Positions 1 to 8,074 of a stretch of 17,690 bases of DNA are shown piece after piece. Made by a program: the position numbers and the translations under genes. This stretch comes from Burkholderiales bacterium (GTDB lineage: Bacteria; Pseudomonadota; Gammaproteobacteria; Burkholderiales; Burkholderiaceae_D): assembly GCA_016197345.1 (NCBI GenBank), contig JACPVY010000473.1, forward strand, positions 1-17,690, given 5' to 3'. The stretch's first letter is position 1. Each line of letters starts with the position of its first letter. The notes beneath the pieces were generated by a model. That model saw only the letters and a list, made by a program, of their open reading frames with translations. It made no database searches and was not told the DNA's origin.

Positions 1-2
1 GG

Positions 3-1013
3 AGCACTGACGCCAGTAACCCTATCGGCGTCGGTAATGTCGCTGCGAAGGCGCTGCTGGATTTGCGACAAAACGATGGCGCTAATCAACTCGGTAATTT
101 GGCCCCCGGTGCTTATGCCGATTACACCGGATATGTCCCTGTTAATACGCCGGATGTGGTGACAGACCCAAGTAAGTGGCAGCAATTGCGCTTTGCCAAT
201 GGTGCGTCACCTAGCTATATTGGCGCACATTGGGGACGCGTCTTGCCGTTCGCCTTAGCATCTGGTAGTCAGTTACGACCTCCCGCACCACCTGTGTATG
301 GCACCCCAAGCTACTTAACGGAAGTGCAGGGCGTGGTCGATGCCTTAGCGAATTTGACTGAGCAACAAAAGGTGATCGCAGAATATTGGGCCGATGGGCC
401 GGCTTCGGTATTGCCTCCAGGGCATTGGATGTTATTTGCTCAGATCGTCGCTAAACGTGACCAAAATTCTTTGGATGCAGACGTCAAGCTATTTTTCTTA
501 ATGGGCAATGCCATGTTGGACGCGGCAATTGCGACTTGGGAAGCTAAGCGTTTCTACAACACGTCACGGCCATTTACTGCAATTCGCGCGCTCTATGCGG
601 GCAAGCAAATCGCTAGTTTTGCCGGGCCGAATGAGGGCATAAAAATGACGGATGGGGCGCAATGGTATCCCTATCAATCGCGTAATTTTATCACCCCGCC
701 TTTTGCCGAATATACCTCAGGACACAGTGCCTTTAGCGCGGCAGGTGCGGAGATTTTGAAGCGTTTCACTGGCAGTGATAAGTTTGGCCACAGTCAAACT
801 TTTGCCGTTGGTTGGAGTAGTTTCGAAGCAAATTTACCGAAATCGCCTTTGACGCTCGCTTGGCCGACTTTTACCGATGCTGCGCTCGAGGCTGGTGTGT
901 CACGCATTTATGGCGGAATTCACTTTGCTAGCGCGAATCAAGCTGGTCAAGACTTAGGACGCAATGTGGCGGAGGCGGTATGGAATAAGGGACAGAGCTT
1001 GTTCCAAAATTAA
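3..1013 (+). CDS. Vanadium-dependent haloperoxidase-like / PAP2-family protein, 5' end outside window
   Basis: The frame is open from the left edge, so the true start lies upstream; 336 residues are visible. Three PAP2/vanadium-haloperoxidase active-site blocks appear in order: Lys (base 546) followed by Arg-Pro (567-572), a Ser-Gly-His-Ser block (717-728), and Arg (903) with GGIHF (His at 921) and a downstream Asp. In this family these residues bind vanadate or phosphate, and the histidine of the third block is the covalent ligand. The long spacing between blocks fits the bacterial haloperoxidase-like branch better than small membrane PAP2 phosphatases. No membrane segment is visible. Whether it halogenates or acts as a phosphatase cannot be told from sequence. 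It converges with the M64 peptidase gene across a shared terminator. Confidence 0.85.
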   Translation, partial: STDASNPIGVGNVAAKALLDLRQNDGANQLGNLAPGAYADYTGYVPVNTPDVVTDPSKWQQLRFANGASPSYIGAHWGRVLPFALASGSQLRPPAPPVYGTPSYLTEVQGVVDALANLTEQQKVIAEYWADGPASVLPPGHWMLFAQIVAKRDQNSLDADVKLFFLMGNAMLDAAIATWEAKRFYNTSRPFTAIRALYAGKQIASFAGPNEGIKMTDGAQWYPYQSRNFITPPFAEYTSGHSAFSAAGAEILKRFTGSDKFGHSQTFAVGWSSFEANLPKSPLTLAWPTFTDAALEAGVSRIYGGIHFASANQAGQDLGRNVAEAVWNKGQSLFQN

Positions 1014-1084
1014 ATGTGCTCAAGGCTTCGGGGCAATGTATTCGCCTTGTTCGCCAATTGTAGGCTTAGATGTCGGTAGTAGAT

Positions 1085-1121
1085 AAAAGCGCAGTGGCAG
1101 TTCGCCCGCTACTGCGCTTTT
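1085..1121. terminator. Bidirectional intrinsic terminator between convergent genes
   Basis: An 11-bp perfect stem (1085-1095 with 1111-1121) starts with AAAA and ends with TTTT, so each strand has a U-tract after a GC-rich stem. It lies between the haloperoxidase-like gene (+) and the M64 peptidase gene (-) and serves both. Confidence 0.85.
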
Positions 1122-1146
1122 CAATTTGATGCTTGATGTGCCGTGG

Positions 1147-3435
1147 CTAGAACGACCACGCGATGCCATGTTCAATTGAGCCGATGACGTTAATTTTGTT
1201 TTCCATGGACTCCGAAAAACCTGCCAGCACCTGCGGTTTGCTCATTTGCTGGATGTTCAGTTGATTTGCCCAATATGCTAAGCCAGAGGCATCAGGTGTA
1301 CGGTGCAAGACATTTTCATAGAGCTTGCCGACAAATTGTGCATTGCTGAAATTGCCCGCAGCTTGAAATTCGCTGCTACTGACAAAGGCGCTCGCCACCT
1401 CGGTCAAATTGGCCTCGCTATCCATTCGTCCTATCCAATATTTCAATCCATCATTGTCTGGCTTGCGATTAAACGCCGCTTGAAAGAGGCGATAGCATTG
1501 ACCAGCATTGCCGTTGATGTCCAGCGCAACGATCTGGTCATTGAATTGCAAGCGTTCAATATCGTGCAGGCTGTCTGTCCCTTCTGGGCCCGCTACAGTC
1601 GCGTTGGAATTGGTCGTGTCGATGGTAATGGTATTTGCCGCGCGTGGACTATTGAAAACAGCGGTATCGCGCCCCATACCGCCGTCCAGCGTATCGTTAC
1701 CGCCTAGGCCGCTCAAATGATCATTGGCGGCGCGAGCGAGCATCGAATCGTTTGCGGCGCTGCCGATCAGATTTCCATCAACATTTTTTGCTGTTTTGAA
1801 GGAGTAAGCGCTGCCCAAATTGACTTCGTTGCCGCTGGCGTCACTGACGCTGCCATGTTCCAGCACCAAGTGGATTTCGCTTAGGCCCGGTAGGTCGTAG
1901 CTTGGGTGTAAGGTCAAGGTATTGGCAGAAAACTCCACTTTGCCGCTATCGGCCGTAAAGGTCTCGATAGCGACATTGTTGATGTCGGCGACGGTAAGCT
2001 TGCCTTTGCCGCCAAAAATGGCTTCACTAAATTGGATGGTGATAGGCGCATGTGGATCGGCGTTGTTGGCATCCTGCTCGGGTAACAGGATTTGTACATT
2101 TGGCGCAGTGTTGTCATCGAGCGCCTGTAGGGTCGCAAGATCGACAGTTTTGTCCGCAAAATGGGCATACTCGATATCGTGCAATGCAAATTTGGGTAGC
2201 CCATTTTGTTGTAGTAAATAGCTGCTTGAGCCAAGTTTGCTGATGCTATAAGCACTTGCAGTATTGGGGAGATTGATGACATCGATACCCGCAGCACCAT
2301 CGACATAGTTGGCATTGGCGCTATCTGCAAATGTGATGCGGTTATTGATCGCCGAGGCGTGAAATAGCGTATTGCTTTGCGTTGCTAGGTAAGTGCTGGT
2401 CGTCACCTCAGTTGCCTGTGGGGCGTTCAAGACGAAGCTTTTCGTGCGTAGGGTTTGCTGCAAGTCGGTACGGATATAGCCAGTATTATCGACGCTTGTT
2501 ACGGCGATGGTATTGCCATTGCTATAGGCATGTTGTGCATATAAATCGAGGAAGTTGCTGCTGCTTGGTGCGCTTGTCTTACCGTTAACGCCCCAAGTAA
2601 ATGAGAGCAGGTTTGTATCCGGAGCATATGCTTGTACTAGCCCTGGGATGCTTGCATCCAATGACAGATAATCGCCCATGGTTTGATAATAAGCGAGGGC
2701 GAATGCTTCTTTTTGCGGCGCATTGAAGGCGTAGCCTAATGCTTTCATTTTAGACTCTTGAGTAGCGCGCCAAACTCCCTTGCTGTGATACAGACCGCCT
2801 TCATAGATGCCAACCGTCCCCAGTTCGTCCGTGAAACCAAGCCAATTCTTCCATGGAATGTGCTTGAGGTCGTTGGTTAAGTGAACACTAATGAGTTCAT
2901 CGATTGGCCGATCGTTTTCTTGTTCAACATATTCATCCTGTAAACCAGCAAAGGTATGGCCAAACTCATGCAATACCGCGTCAGCGGATTTAGCATTGCC
3001 TGCGGTGACCCAAGCGACTTCACCACCTGTTCCGCCATAGGTGTCGGAGTTGATGAGGACAATCCGCATTTCGCTGGCATTTGGTACTAAGGCCGCGTCA
3101 ATCGCTGTTTTTACTTTACCCGCGTCGCCAAACACCATGCGCCCATCTGCACCATGCTGTGCGCTATCAAAATAGGTGTCGACTTTGCTATTGAGCAAGT
3201 CCAAGCCCGAATCTTTAGAGGCGAAAAATAAAGCGTTGGCGTTGAAATAGTTGTGATAGTCCGCGAAAGGTTGGTTCAACTTGCTATTGGCAGGGCTGAG
3301 CATATAGTCAAGAAATTTGCGCGCATCGCTTAAGAATTTATCGCGTTCTGCAGCTTGATAACCTTCGGCGAGGAAAACAATATCGACACGTTGAGCGCTA
3401 GGGCCAGTGGTGAGGAGTGGGGTGATATCGGACAT
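1147..3435 (-). CDS. M64-family zinc metallopeptidase with Ig-like, RTX and DUF4214 segments
   Basis: The 762-residue protein is modular. The N-terminal ~290 residues are an M64 (IgA-peptidase-type) catalytic domain: an early VDIVFLAEGY strand and the zinc site HEFGHTFAGLQDEY around residues 156-169 (HExxH plus a downstream Asp). Next comes a beta-rich region, a bacterial Ig-like segment beginning near DNTAPNVQILLP (~440), a short glycine/aspartate-rich hemolysin-type calcium-binding stretch (GLGGNDTLDGG, ~580), and two DUF4214-like repeats (FNRKPDNDGLKYW and LHRTPDASGLAYW). There is no N-terminal signal peptide, so type I export through the C-terminal RTX region is the natural inference. An ATG at 3435 preceded by GGAACC is preferred over an in-frame TTG at 3447. 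No ABC exporter genes are nearby. The substrate is unknown. Confidence 0.88.
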   Translation of the reverse strand: MSDITPLLTTGPSAQRVDIVFLAEGYQAAERDKFLSDARKFLDYMLSPANSKLNQPFADYHNYFNANALFFASKDSGLDLLNSKVDTYFDSAQHGADGRMVFGDAGKVKTAIDAALVPNASEMRIVLINSDTYGGTGGEVAWVTAGNAKSADAVLHEFGHTFAGLQDEYVEQENDRPIDELISVHLTNDLKHIPWKNWLGFTDELGTVGIYEGGLYHSKGVWRATQESKMKALGYAFNAPQKEAFALAYYQTMGDYLSLDASIPGLVQAYAPDTNLLSFTWGVNGKTSAPSSSNFLDLYAQHAYSNGNTIAVTSVDNTGYIRTDLQQTLRTKSFVLNAPQATEVTTSTYLATQSNTLFHASAINNRITFADSANANYVDGAAGIDVINLPNTASAYSISKLGSSSYLLQQNGLPKFALHDIEYAHFADKTVDLATLQALDDNTAPNVQILLPEQDANNADPHAPITIQFSEAIFGGKGKLTVADINNVAIETFTADSGKVEFSANTLTLHPSYDLPGLSEIHLVLEHGSVSDASGNEVNLGSAYSFKTAKNVDGNLIGSAANDSMLARAANDHLSGLGGNDTLDGGMGRDTAVFNSPRAANTITIDTTNSNATVAGPEGTDSLHDIERLQFNDQIVALDINGNAGQCYRLFQAAFNRKPDNDGLKYWIGRMDSEANLTEVASAFVSSSEFQAAGNFSNAQFVGKLYENVLHRTPDASGLAYWANQLNIQQMSKPQVLAGFSESMENKINVIGSIEHGIAWSF

Positions 3436-3689
3436 GCTCGGTTCCAAAATTCTGAAAAGTGTGGGGTGTATGAACGGAGGTGCGGCGTTATAGAGGCTTG
3501 TTATTGCAGGCTGAGAGGGAGAGGCTAATTATTGTTGTTTGGACGATGTGCAGGCTTGTCGAAAAGGTGGTTTCGAGCATTGCATTGAATGAAGTATTGC
3601 ACGTCGGATATTTCAGTGTCTATGGAAAATTCGCTCAATACCGTATTGTTGGTGTTTTTGATGTAGGGGGGGGAATTTGAGAGGGAAGT
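3436..3689. other. Intergenic stretch without a recognisable gene
   Basis: About 250 bases lie between the M64 gene and the tRNA terminator. It must hold the M64 promoter on the minus strand, but no hexamer pair stands out. A run of eight G is at 3666-3673. A 66-codon plus-strand frame here has no recognisable product and no good ribosome binding site. Confidence 0.5.
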
Positions 3690-3690
3690 A

Positions 3691-3724
3691 AAAAGGGCCG
3701 TCCGCGTGTGCAGACAGCCCTTTT
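3691..3724. terminator. Bidirectional intrinsic terminator after tRNA-Thr
   Basis: The stem pairs 3691-3698 with 3717-3724, then after one mismatch 3700-3702 with 3713-3715. The outer arms are AAAA and TTTT. On the minus strand it lies about 17 bases past the tRNA 3' end, so it ends the tRNA transcript. Confidence 0.8.
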
Positions 3725-3741
3725 CTTTGATGCTTAAATTC

Positions 3742-3817
<76 letters not shown>

Positions 3818-3875
3818 GGGGGTAAAACGGTTACTGCTCTCGCTTTCTGGCTTCACACCAAATCGCGAATTCAGG

Positions 3876-3881
3876 ATTATA
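3876..3881 (-). promoter_or_regulatory. Perfect -10 hexamer (TATAAT), probable tRNA-Thr promoter
   Basis: On the minus strand a perfect TATAAT begins 3 bases past the sspB stop codon and 59 bases upstream of the tRNA 5' end. No good -35 is found at 16-18 bases. The tRNA may be transcribed both from here and by read-through from the pet-ssp operon. Confidence 0.5.
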
Positions 3882-3883
3882 CG

Positions 3884-4194
3884 CTATTTAATGCGTGTTA
3901 GGGTCGGACGCCCACCTTTTTTTGGTGGTTCTGGATCAATTTCTGGCCCAGAATTGCGATTTTCGCCTTGAATAGAGGTCACGCTAGCTAACGCAGGGGG
4001 GGCGCCCTCGGTGCTAGGCTGCAAATCGTTGCACCATAGCTGATGTTTAAGACAATCTCGCCATTTTTGACAAAGGCCATTGGCACGCGGGTGCCCGCGT
4101 TGACTTTGACTGCAATATGCGGTGTATAGCCGCTGTCACTGCACCATTCATAAATGGCGCGTATCAAATAAGGCTTGGTTGAAATTTCTGACAT
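3884..4194 (-). pseudogene. sspB: sspB remnant (ClpXP specificity-enhancing factor), internal deletion and frameshift
   Basis: SspB is the ClpXP adaptor that delivers ssrA-tagged proteins. From the ATG at 4194 the first ~53 residues are clearly SspB (KPYLIRAIYEWCSDSGYTPH, then AFVKNGEIVLNIS). Directly after the YGAT residues (~4030) homology stops; this frame runs into a stop at 3988 after an unrelated tail. A second frame, from about 4034 to the TAG at 3884-3886, gives the typical acidic, proline-rich SspB C-terminus: DLQPSTEGAPPALASV, then PEIDPEPPKKGGRPTL. The middle, which should contain the core strands with the ARFGG and IFARE motifs, is absent. The missing part is probably about 150 bases. 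The remaining 311 bases are not a multiple of three, so no single frame joins both ends. It follows sspA as expected. Loss of adaptor function is inferred. Confidence 0.85.
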
Positions 4195-4240
4195 GGCTAA
4201 TCCGGCTACTGGCGACTAATGCCAGGTGGGTTGCGAATGT

Positions 4241-4258
4241 TGACAAGCGGGCTTGTCA
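4241..4258. repeat. 8-bp inverted repeat in the sspA-sspB gap
   Basis: TGACAAGC, a GG spacer, then GCTTGTCA: an 18-base near-palindrome. It is one of two hairpins between sspA and sspB and has no U-tract. Confidence 0.6.
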
Positions 4259-4274
4259 TCAGTAGAGGTGAGTA

Positions 4275-4296
4275 ACCCGGACAAGGAAGTCCGGGT
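4275..4296. repeat. Second hairpin in the sspA-sspB gap
   Basis: ACCCGGAC and GTCCGGGT form a perfect 8-bp stem around a 6-base loop. No T-run follows on either strand, so it looks like an mRNA-processing or stabilising stem rather than a full terminator. It lies about 65 bases past the sspA stop codon. Confidence 0.6.
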
Positions 4297-4360
4297 ACTC
4301 TGTCGCAATTGGTAGGCAAATAGCCGCTGTTTAGCTGCTGTTTGCCATTATTGGCGACAA

Positions 4361-4972
4361 TTAACGACGCATAACTTTTTCTGATGGTGTCAGTGCTTCG
4401 ATATAAGCAGGGCGCGAGAAGATGCGTTCTGCATATTTCATCAAAGGTGCGGCAGTTTTCGACAATTCAATGCCATAGTGATCCAAGCGCCACAACAAAG
4501 GGGCGACCGCTACGTCTAGCATCGAAAATTCGTCACCCAGCATGTATTTGTTTTTCAAAAACAAAGGCGCTAGCGTGGTCAAACGATCGCGAATCTCCGC
4601 GCGGGCGCGGTCATGGCTTCGGTCGCCAACTTTCGACTTTTCATTTTCCAACACATGCACATGCGTGAACAATTCTTTTTCGAAATTGAACAGCATCAGG
4701 CGTGCCCGGGAACGCATCAAAGGATCTGCTGGCATCAATTGTGGATGCGGAAAGCGTTCGTCGATGTATTCGTTGATGATGTTCGATTCATACAGAATCA
4801 AATCGCGTTCAACCAAAATCGGCACTTGGCCGTAAGGGTTCATCGTCGAAATGTCTTCTGGCTTATTGAACAAGTCCACATCGCGCACTTCGAAATCCAT
4901 GCCTTTTTCAAACAGAACAAGGCGGCAGCGCTGGGAGAATGGGCAAGTGGTACCCGAATAGAGAACCATCAT
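4361..4972 (-). CDS. sspA: Stringent starvation protein A (RNA polymerase-associated, GST fold)
   Basis: The 203-residue protein has a thioredoxin-like N-terminal domain (MMVLYSGTTCPFSQRCRLVL, then QVPILVERDLILYESNIINE at ~50-70) and an all-helical GST C-terminal domain (~85-200, with the SMLDVAVAPLLWRLDHYG motif). In E. coli SspA (212 residues) binds RNA polymerase and acts in stationary phase and acid stress; it has no GST activity. The start ATG at 4972 has AAGGAAAA about 8 bases upstream; a second ATG follows immediately. It lies downstream of the bc1 genes and upstream of sspB, the usual order in Burkholderiales, so co-transcription from the pet promoter is likely, perhaps with its own signals in the ~115-base gap. 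Confidence 0.93.
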   Translation of the reverse strand: MMVLYSGTTCPFSQRCRLVLFEKGMDFEVRDVDLFNKPEDISTMNPYGQVPILVERDLILYESNIINEYIDERFPHPQLMPADPLMRSRARLMLFNFEKELFTHVHVLENEKSKVGDRSHDRARAEIRDRLTTLAPLFLKNKYMLGDEFSMLDVAVAPLLWRLDHYGIELSKTAAPLMKYAERIFSRPAYIEALTPSEKVMRR

Positions 4973-5036
4973 GTTGAGTTTTCCTTAAAACAAAGAGGGT
5001 GAGCGCAAAGTTGAACTATGCGGCCACCCTGAGTGA

Positions 5037-5057
5037 GTGCCCGCTAGGCGCGGGCAC
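5037..5057. repeat. Hairpin in the petC-sspA gap
   Basis: GTGCCCGC and GCGGGCAC form a perfect 8-bp stem around TAGGC, about 30 bases past the cytochrome c1 stop on the minus strand. No U-tract follows, so it could weaken or partly end read-through from petC into sspA, or protect the 3' end of the pet mRNA. Confidence 0.6.
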
Positions 5058-5086
5058 AACAGAAATAGGAGGAGAAATGCGACCTC

Positions 5087-5878
5087 TTATTTCACTTCTT
5101 TCCAGTACGATGCATTCAGGCGCCAAGTCAAGAAGGACAGTACACCCATGAACATCAAGACCCAAACGCCAATTTTTTTGCGGGTCGATTGTGCTGGTTC
5201 TGCCATCCACGACATATAGCCTACCAAGTCAGCCACGGCGACGTCATATTGCGCTTTGTTCATCGAACCAGCTTTGATGATTTCCAGCTCTGGCAGGGCA
5301 TGTGCTTCATGCTCGCCTTCTTTCGCTTTTTCGCCTTCCTTGCCTGCGCTAGCGTGTTCAGCTTTTGCATGCTCTTTCAAGCCCTGAATGCCTTGCAATT
5401 CCCACAAAGCGTGTGGCATGCCGATGTTAGGGAAGACCAAATTGTTCCAGCCTGTTGGACGGCTATCGTCTTTGTAGAAGGTGCGCAAATACGTGTACAA
5501 ATAATCTGCACCCGTACCAGCTTCCGACGATTTAGCGCGAGCAATCACCGATAAATCCGGTGGCGAGGCACCCAACCACGCCTTTGCATCTTTCACGGAT
5601 AAAGTGGTTTTCATCATGTCACCCACTTTATCGCCCGTGAACAACAGATTTTGTTTGATCTGCTCTTCGGTCAAGCCCAAATCGCGCAAGCGGTTATAGC
5701 GCATGGAGGCCGCGGCATGGCAGTTCAAGCAATGGTTGACGAACAGCTTCGCACCATTTTGCAACGATGCCAATTCGGTGCGCTCAGGCGCACGATCCAG
5801 CGGGTAGCCGCCAGCATTGGCCAGTGCTAACGCTGGCACGAAGGCCAGTGCAGCAAACAGGTTTTTCATCAATTTCAT
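5087..5878 (-). CDS. petC: Ubiquinol-cytochrome c reductase, cytochrome c1 subunit
   Basis: The 263-residue protein passes electrons from the Rieske centre to soluble cytochrome c. It has an N-terminal signal peptide (MKLMKNLFAALAFVPALALA), a covalent heme site CLNCH near residue 50, a PPDLS segment near 109, an NIGMPHALW segment that carries the axial-Met region, and a C-terminal membrane anchor (IGVWVLMFMGVLSFLTW, ~240-256) followed by a short basic end. A charged Glu/Lys/His-rich insertion (~175-195) looks like a lineage-specific loop. The ATG at 5878 has AAGGA upstream; the ATG three codons later is an alternative. It is third in petABC, 35 bases after petB. Confidence 0.95.
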   Translation of the reverse strand: MKLMKNLFAALAFVPALALANAGGYPLDRAPERTELASLQNGAKLFVNHCLNCHAAASMRYNRLRDLGLTEEQIKQNLLFTGDKVGDMMKTTLSVKDAKAWLGASPPDLSVIARAKSSEAGTGADYLYTYLRTFYKDDSRPTGWNNLVFPNIGMPHALWELQGIQGLKEHAKAEHASAGKEGEKAKEGEHEAHALPELEIIKAGSMNKAQYDVAVADLVGYMSWMAEPAQSTRKKIGVWVLMFMGVLSFLTWRLNASYWKEVK

Positions 5879-5913
5879 GTCTTTATTCCTTATGTGCTTT
5901 CGTGCTCGCTGGA

Positions 5914-7323
5914 TTAATGTGGATGAAACGTGACACGTTTCGGTACAGGTTTGAATTCACCCGAACCACTCCACCAAGGCATCAACAGGAAGAATGCAAA
6001 GTAAATCACGGTGCACACTTGGGAAACCACGCCGCCAACTGGCGATGGTGGTTGCACACCGAGATAGCCCAAGGAAACAAAGGCAATACCAAAGATGATG
6101 TACATCACTTTGTGCCAATCAGGACGATAGCGGATCGATTTCGCTTTCGATACGTCCAACCAAGGCAAGGCGCCCAAAATCATCACAGAGCCACCGAACA
6201 ACACAACGCCCCAGAATTTAGCATCTAGCATATGCGGCATCATGCCGATGATCATCGCTAAACCCACCACTGCAATCGCATTTTTGAGTAAGCCACGCAA
6301 ATTCGATTTCATGTAGATCAGCACAACATAAGCGGCGATGCCTGCTTGTACGATGTATAAGAAGTCAGAAGTCGTTGCACGCAAAATCGAATAGAACGGC
6401 GTGAAATACCACGTTGGTGCAATGTGGTTTGGCGTTTTCAGCGGATCAGCAGGGATGAAGTTGTTGTATTCGAGGAAGTAGCCACCCATTTCAGGGCCGA
6501 AGAAAACAACTGCAGTGAAAATGGTCAAGAACACGCAAGCACCAAAGATATCGTGCGTGGAGTAGTAAGGATGCGAAGGAATGCCATCGAGTGGATGACC
6601 ATCTGCGCCCAAGGTGTCTTTGATTTCAACGCCGTCTGGGTTGTTCGAGCCAACTTCATGCAAGGCGATCAAGTGCGCTGCCACCAAGCCAAGCAATACC
6701 AAAGGAATTGCGATGACGTGGAAAGCGAAGAAGCGGTTCAAGGTAGCGTCAGAAACAACGTAGTCACCACGAATCCACAACGACAGATCTGGGCCGATGA
6801 AAGGGATCGCGCCAAACAAGTTAACAATAACTTGCGCACCCCAGTAAGACATTTGACCCCAAGGCAAGAGATAACCAAAGAAAGCTTCAGCCATCAAGCA
6901 CAAGAAAATCGCGAAACCAAACAACCAAATCAATTCACGTGGTTTGCGATACGAACCATATAGCAGGCCGCGCATCATGTGCAGATAAACGATGATGAAG
7001 AACGCCGAAGCGCCAGTGGAGTGCATATAGCGCACCAACCAGCCGCTAGGCACTTCACGCATGATGTATTCAACCGATGCAAACGCTAAGTTGGCGTCTG
7101 GTTTGTAGTGCATCGTCAAAAAGATACCGGTGACGATCTGTAGGATCAGCACTAGCATTGCTAGGGAACCGAAGATGTACCAGATATTGAAGTTTTTTGG
7201 AGCATAGTATTTGCCCCATTGATCTTCCCATAGTTTGGTCAACGGAAAGCGGGAATCAACCCACGCTAAGCCTTTTTCCAAAATCGGCGCATTGGCCGCT
7301 ACTTTTTTCTCAACAAACGCCAT
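5914..7323 (-). CDS. petB: Ubiquinol-cytochrome c reductase, cytochrome b subunit
   Basis: The 469-residue integral membrane protein carries the two b hemes and the Qo and Qi quinone sites. Paired heme histidines are seen in helix B (MHSTGASAFFIIVYLHMMRG) and helix D (FFAFHVIAIPLV, then AAHLIALHE). The Qo motif is PTWY rather than mitochondrial PEWY, a known PxWY variant in beta- and gammaproteobacteria. The C-terminal part continues past the usual eight helices with additional hydrophobic segments (VMYIIFGIAFVSLGYLG and VIYFAFFLLMPWW). Its start lies 3 bases past the petA stop, with GAGG inside the petA end as ribosome binding site, so the two are translationally linked. Confidence 0.97.
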   Translation of the reverse strand: MAFVEKKVAANAPILEKGLAWVDSRFPLTKLWEDQWGKYYAPKNFNIWYIFGSLAMLVLILQIVTGIFLTMHYKPDANLAFASVEYIMREVPSGWLVRYMHSTGASAFFIIVYLHMMRGLLYGSYRKPRELIWLFGFAIFLCLMAEAFFGYLLPWGQMSYWGAQVIVNLFGAIPFIGPDLSLWIRGDYVVSDATLNRFFAFHVIAIPLVLLGLVAAHLIALHEVGSNNPDGVEIKDTLGADGHPLDGIPSHPYYSTHDIFGACVFLTIFTAVVFFGPEMGGYFLEYNNFIPADPLKTPNHIAPTWYFTPFYSILRATTSDFLYIVQAGIAAYVVLIYMKSNLRGLLKNAIAVVGLAMIIGMMPHMLDAKFWGVVLFGGSVMILGALPWLDVSKAKSIRYRPDWHKVMYIIFGIAFVSLGYLGVQPPSPVGGVVSQVCTVIYFAFFLLMPWWSGSGEFKPVPKRVTFHPH

Positions 7324-7326
7324 GAT

Positions 7327-7941
7327 TTAAGCCTCGCCTTTCTCGTCTTTGCCGATCAAAATCTTGGAGTCCGACAAATACATATGTGGTGGCACATCCA
7401 AATTGGTCGGTGCAGGTTTGTTCTTGTAAACCCGACCTGCCAAGTCAAAGGTGGAACCGTGGCAAGGGCAGAGGAAACCGCCATTCCAGTCATCTGGCAA
7501 CGAAGGTTGCGCGCCAGCTTGGAATTTCGAACTAGGGGAACAGCCCAAATGCGAGCAAATACCGACGGCAACTAGCACGTCTTTATGCTCGGTACGTGAA
7601 CGGTGATTGTTTTTGCAATACGATGGAATATCCATGGTATAGGGCACATCCGACGTTGGATCGGCGACCTTATCCTTGGTTTTTTCCAAGCTTGCCATCA
7701 TTTCTTCTGTGCGCTTAAGAATCCAAACTGGTTTCCCGCGCCATTCGACCACTTTCATTTCACCAGCTTTGATATCGGAGATATCCACTTCTACTGGTGC
7801 GCCTGCCGCTTTTGCGCGCTCAGACGGTTGAAACGTGCTCACCAATGCTCCTGCAGTGGCCAGACCAGCCACACCACCCGCCGCGCACGTAGCGACGAGC
7901 AAGCCGCGACGGCCGGAATCGACCTGCTTTTCGTTACTCAT
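7327..7941 (-). CDS. petA: Ubiquinol-cytochrome c reductase, Rieske iron-sulfur subunit
   Basis: The 204-residue protein oxidises ubiquinol at the Qo site. A twin-arginine-type N-terminus (SGRRGLLVATCAAGG) leads into one membrane anchor (~12-35). The 2Fe-2S ligand boxes CSHLGC (~127-132) and CPCHGS (~155-160) are both complete, giving two Cys and two His ligands plus the disulphide pair. It is the first gene of petABC. The ATG at 7941 is preceded by GGGG, and a clear promoter lies at 8008-8036. It is divergent from mscL. Confidence 0.97.
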   Translation of the reverse strand: MSNEKQVDSGRRGLLVATCAAGGVAGLATAGALVSTFQPSERAKAAGAPVEVDISDIKAGEMKVVEWRGKPVWILKRTEEMMASLEKTKDKVADPTSDVPYTMDIPSYCKNNHRSRTEHKDVLVAVGICSHLGCSPSSKFQAGAQPSLPDDWNGGFLCPCHGSTFDLAGRVYKNKPAPTNLDVPPHMYLSDSKILIGKDEKGEA

Positions 7942-8007
7942 ACCAACCCCAATCAGTCAAAATGCGAAATCTGTACGAAGCATTAACATAACTTCTAGCA
8001 ACCTTAA

Positions 8008-8036
8008 ATTATAGCGGAGCCGAAGGACGTTTTAAA
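8008..8036 (-). promoter_or_regulatory. Sigma70-type promoter of the pet-ssp operon
   Basis: On the minus strand, TTTAAA (8031-8036, 4 of 6 to consensus) is followed after exactly 17 bases by a perfect TATAAT (8008-8013). This predicts a start near 8001 and a leader of about 60 bases before petA. The -35 lies only 7 bases from the first mscL-side ATG at 8043, so this promoter overlaps the mscL 5' region. Confidence 0.65.
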
Positions 8037-8074
8037 GTGAAAATGCGGGAAATGCGGAATTCAAAGAATTTGCG

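Noticed and set aside
3480..3680. Small plus-strand gene between the M64 gene and tRNA-Thr
   Set aside because: No family, no ribosome binding site, and its composition looks non-coding.
3988..4194. A complete short 68-residue gene of its own
   Set aside because: The first ~53 residues are SspB and the end is out-of-frame read-through; the true SspB tail continues in another frame to 3884.
6424..6963. Long plus-strand open frame opposite cytochrome b
   Set aside because: It is an antisense shadow of the highly conserved petB gene with no recognisable product or ribosome binding site.
5914..7323. PTWY instead of PEWY at the cytochrome b Qo site
   Set aside because: PxWY variants are known in beta- and gammaproteobacterial bc1 complexes, so this is not unusual.
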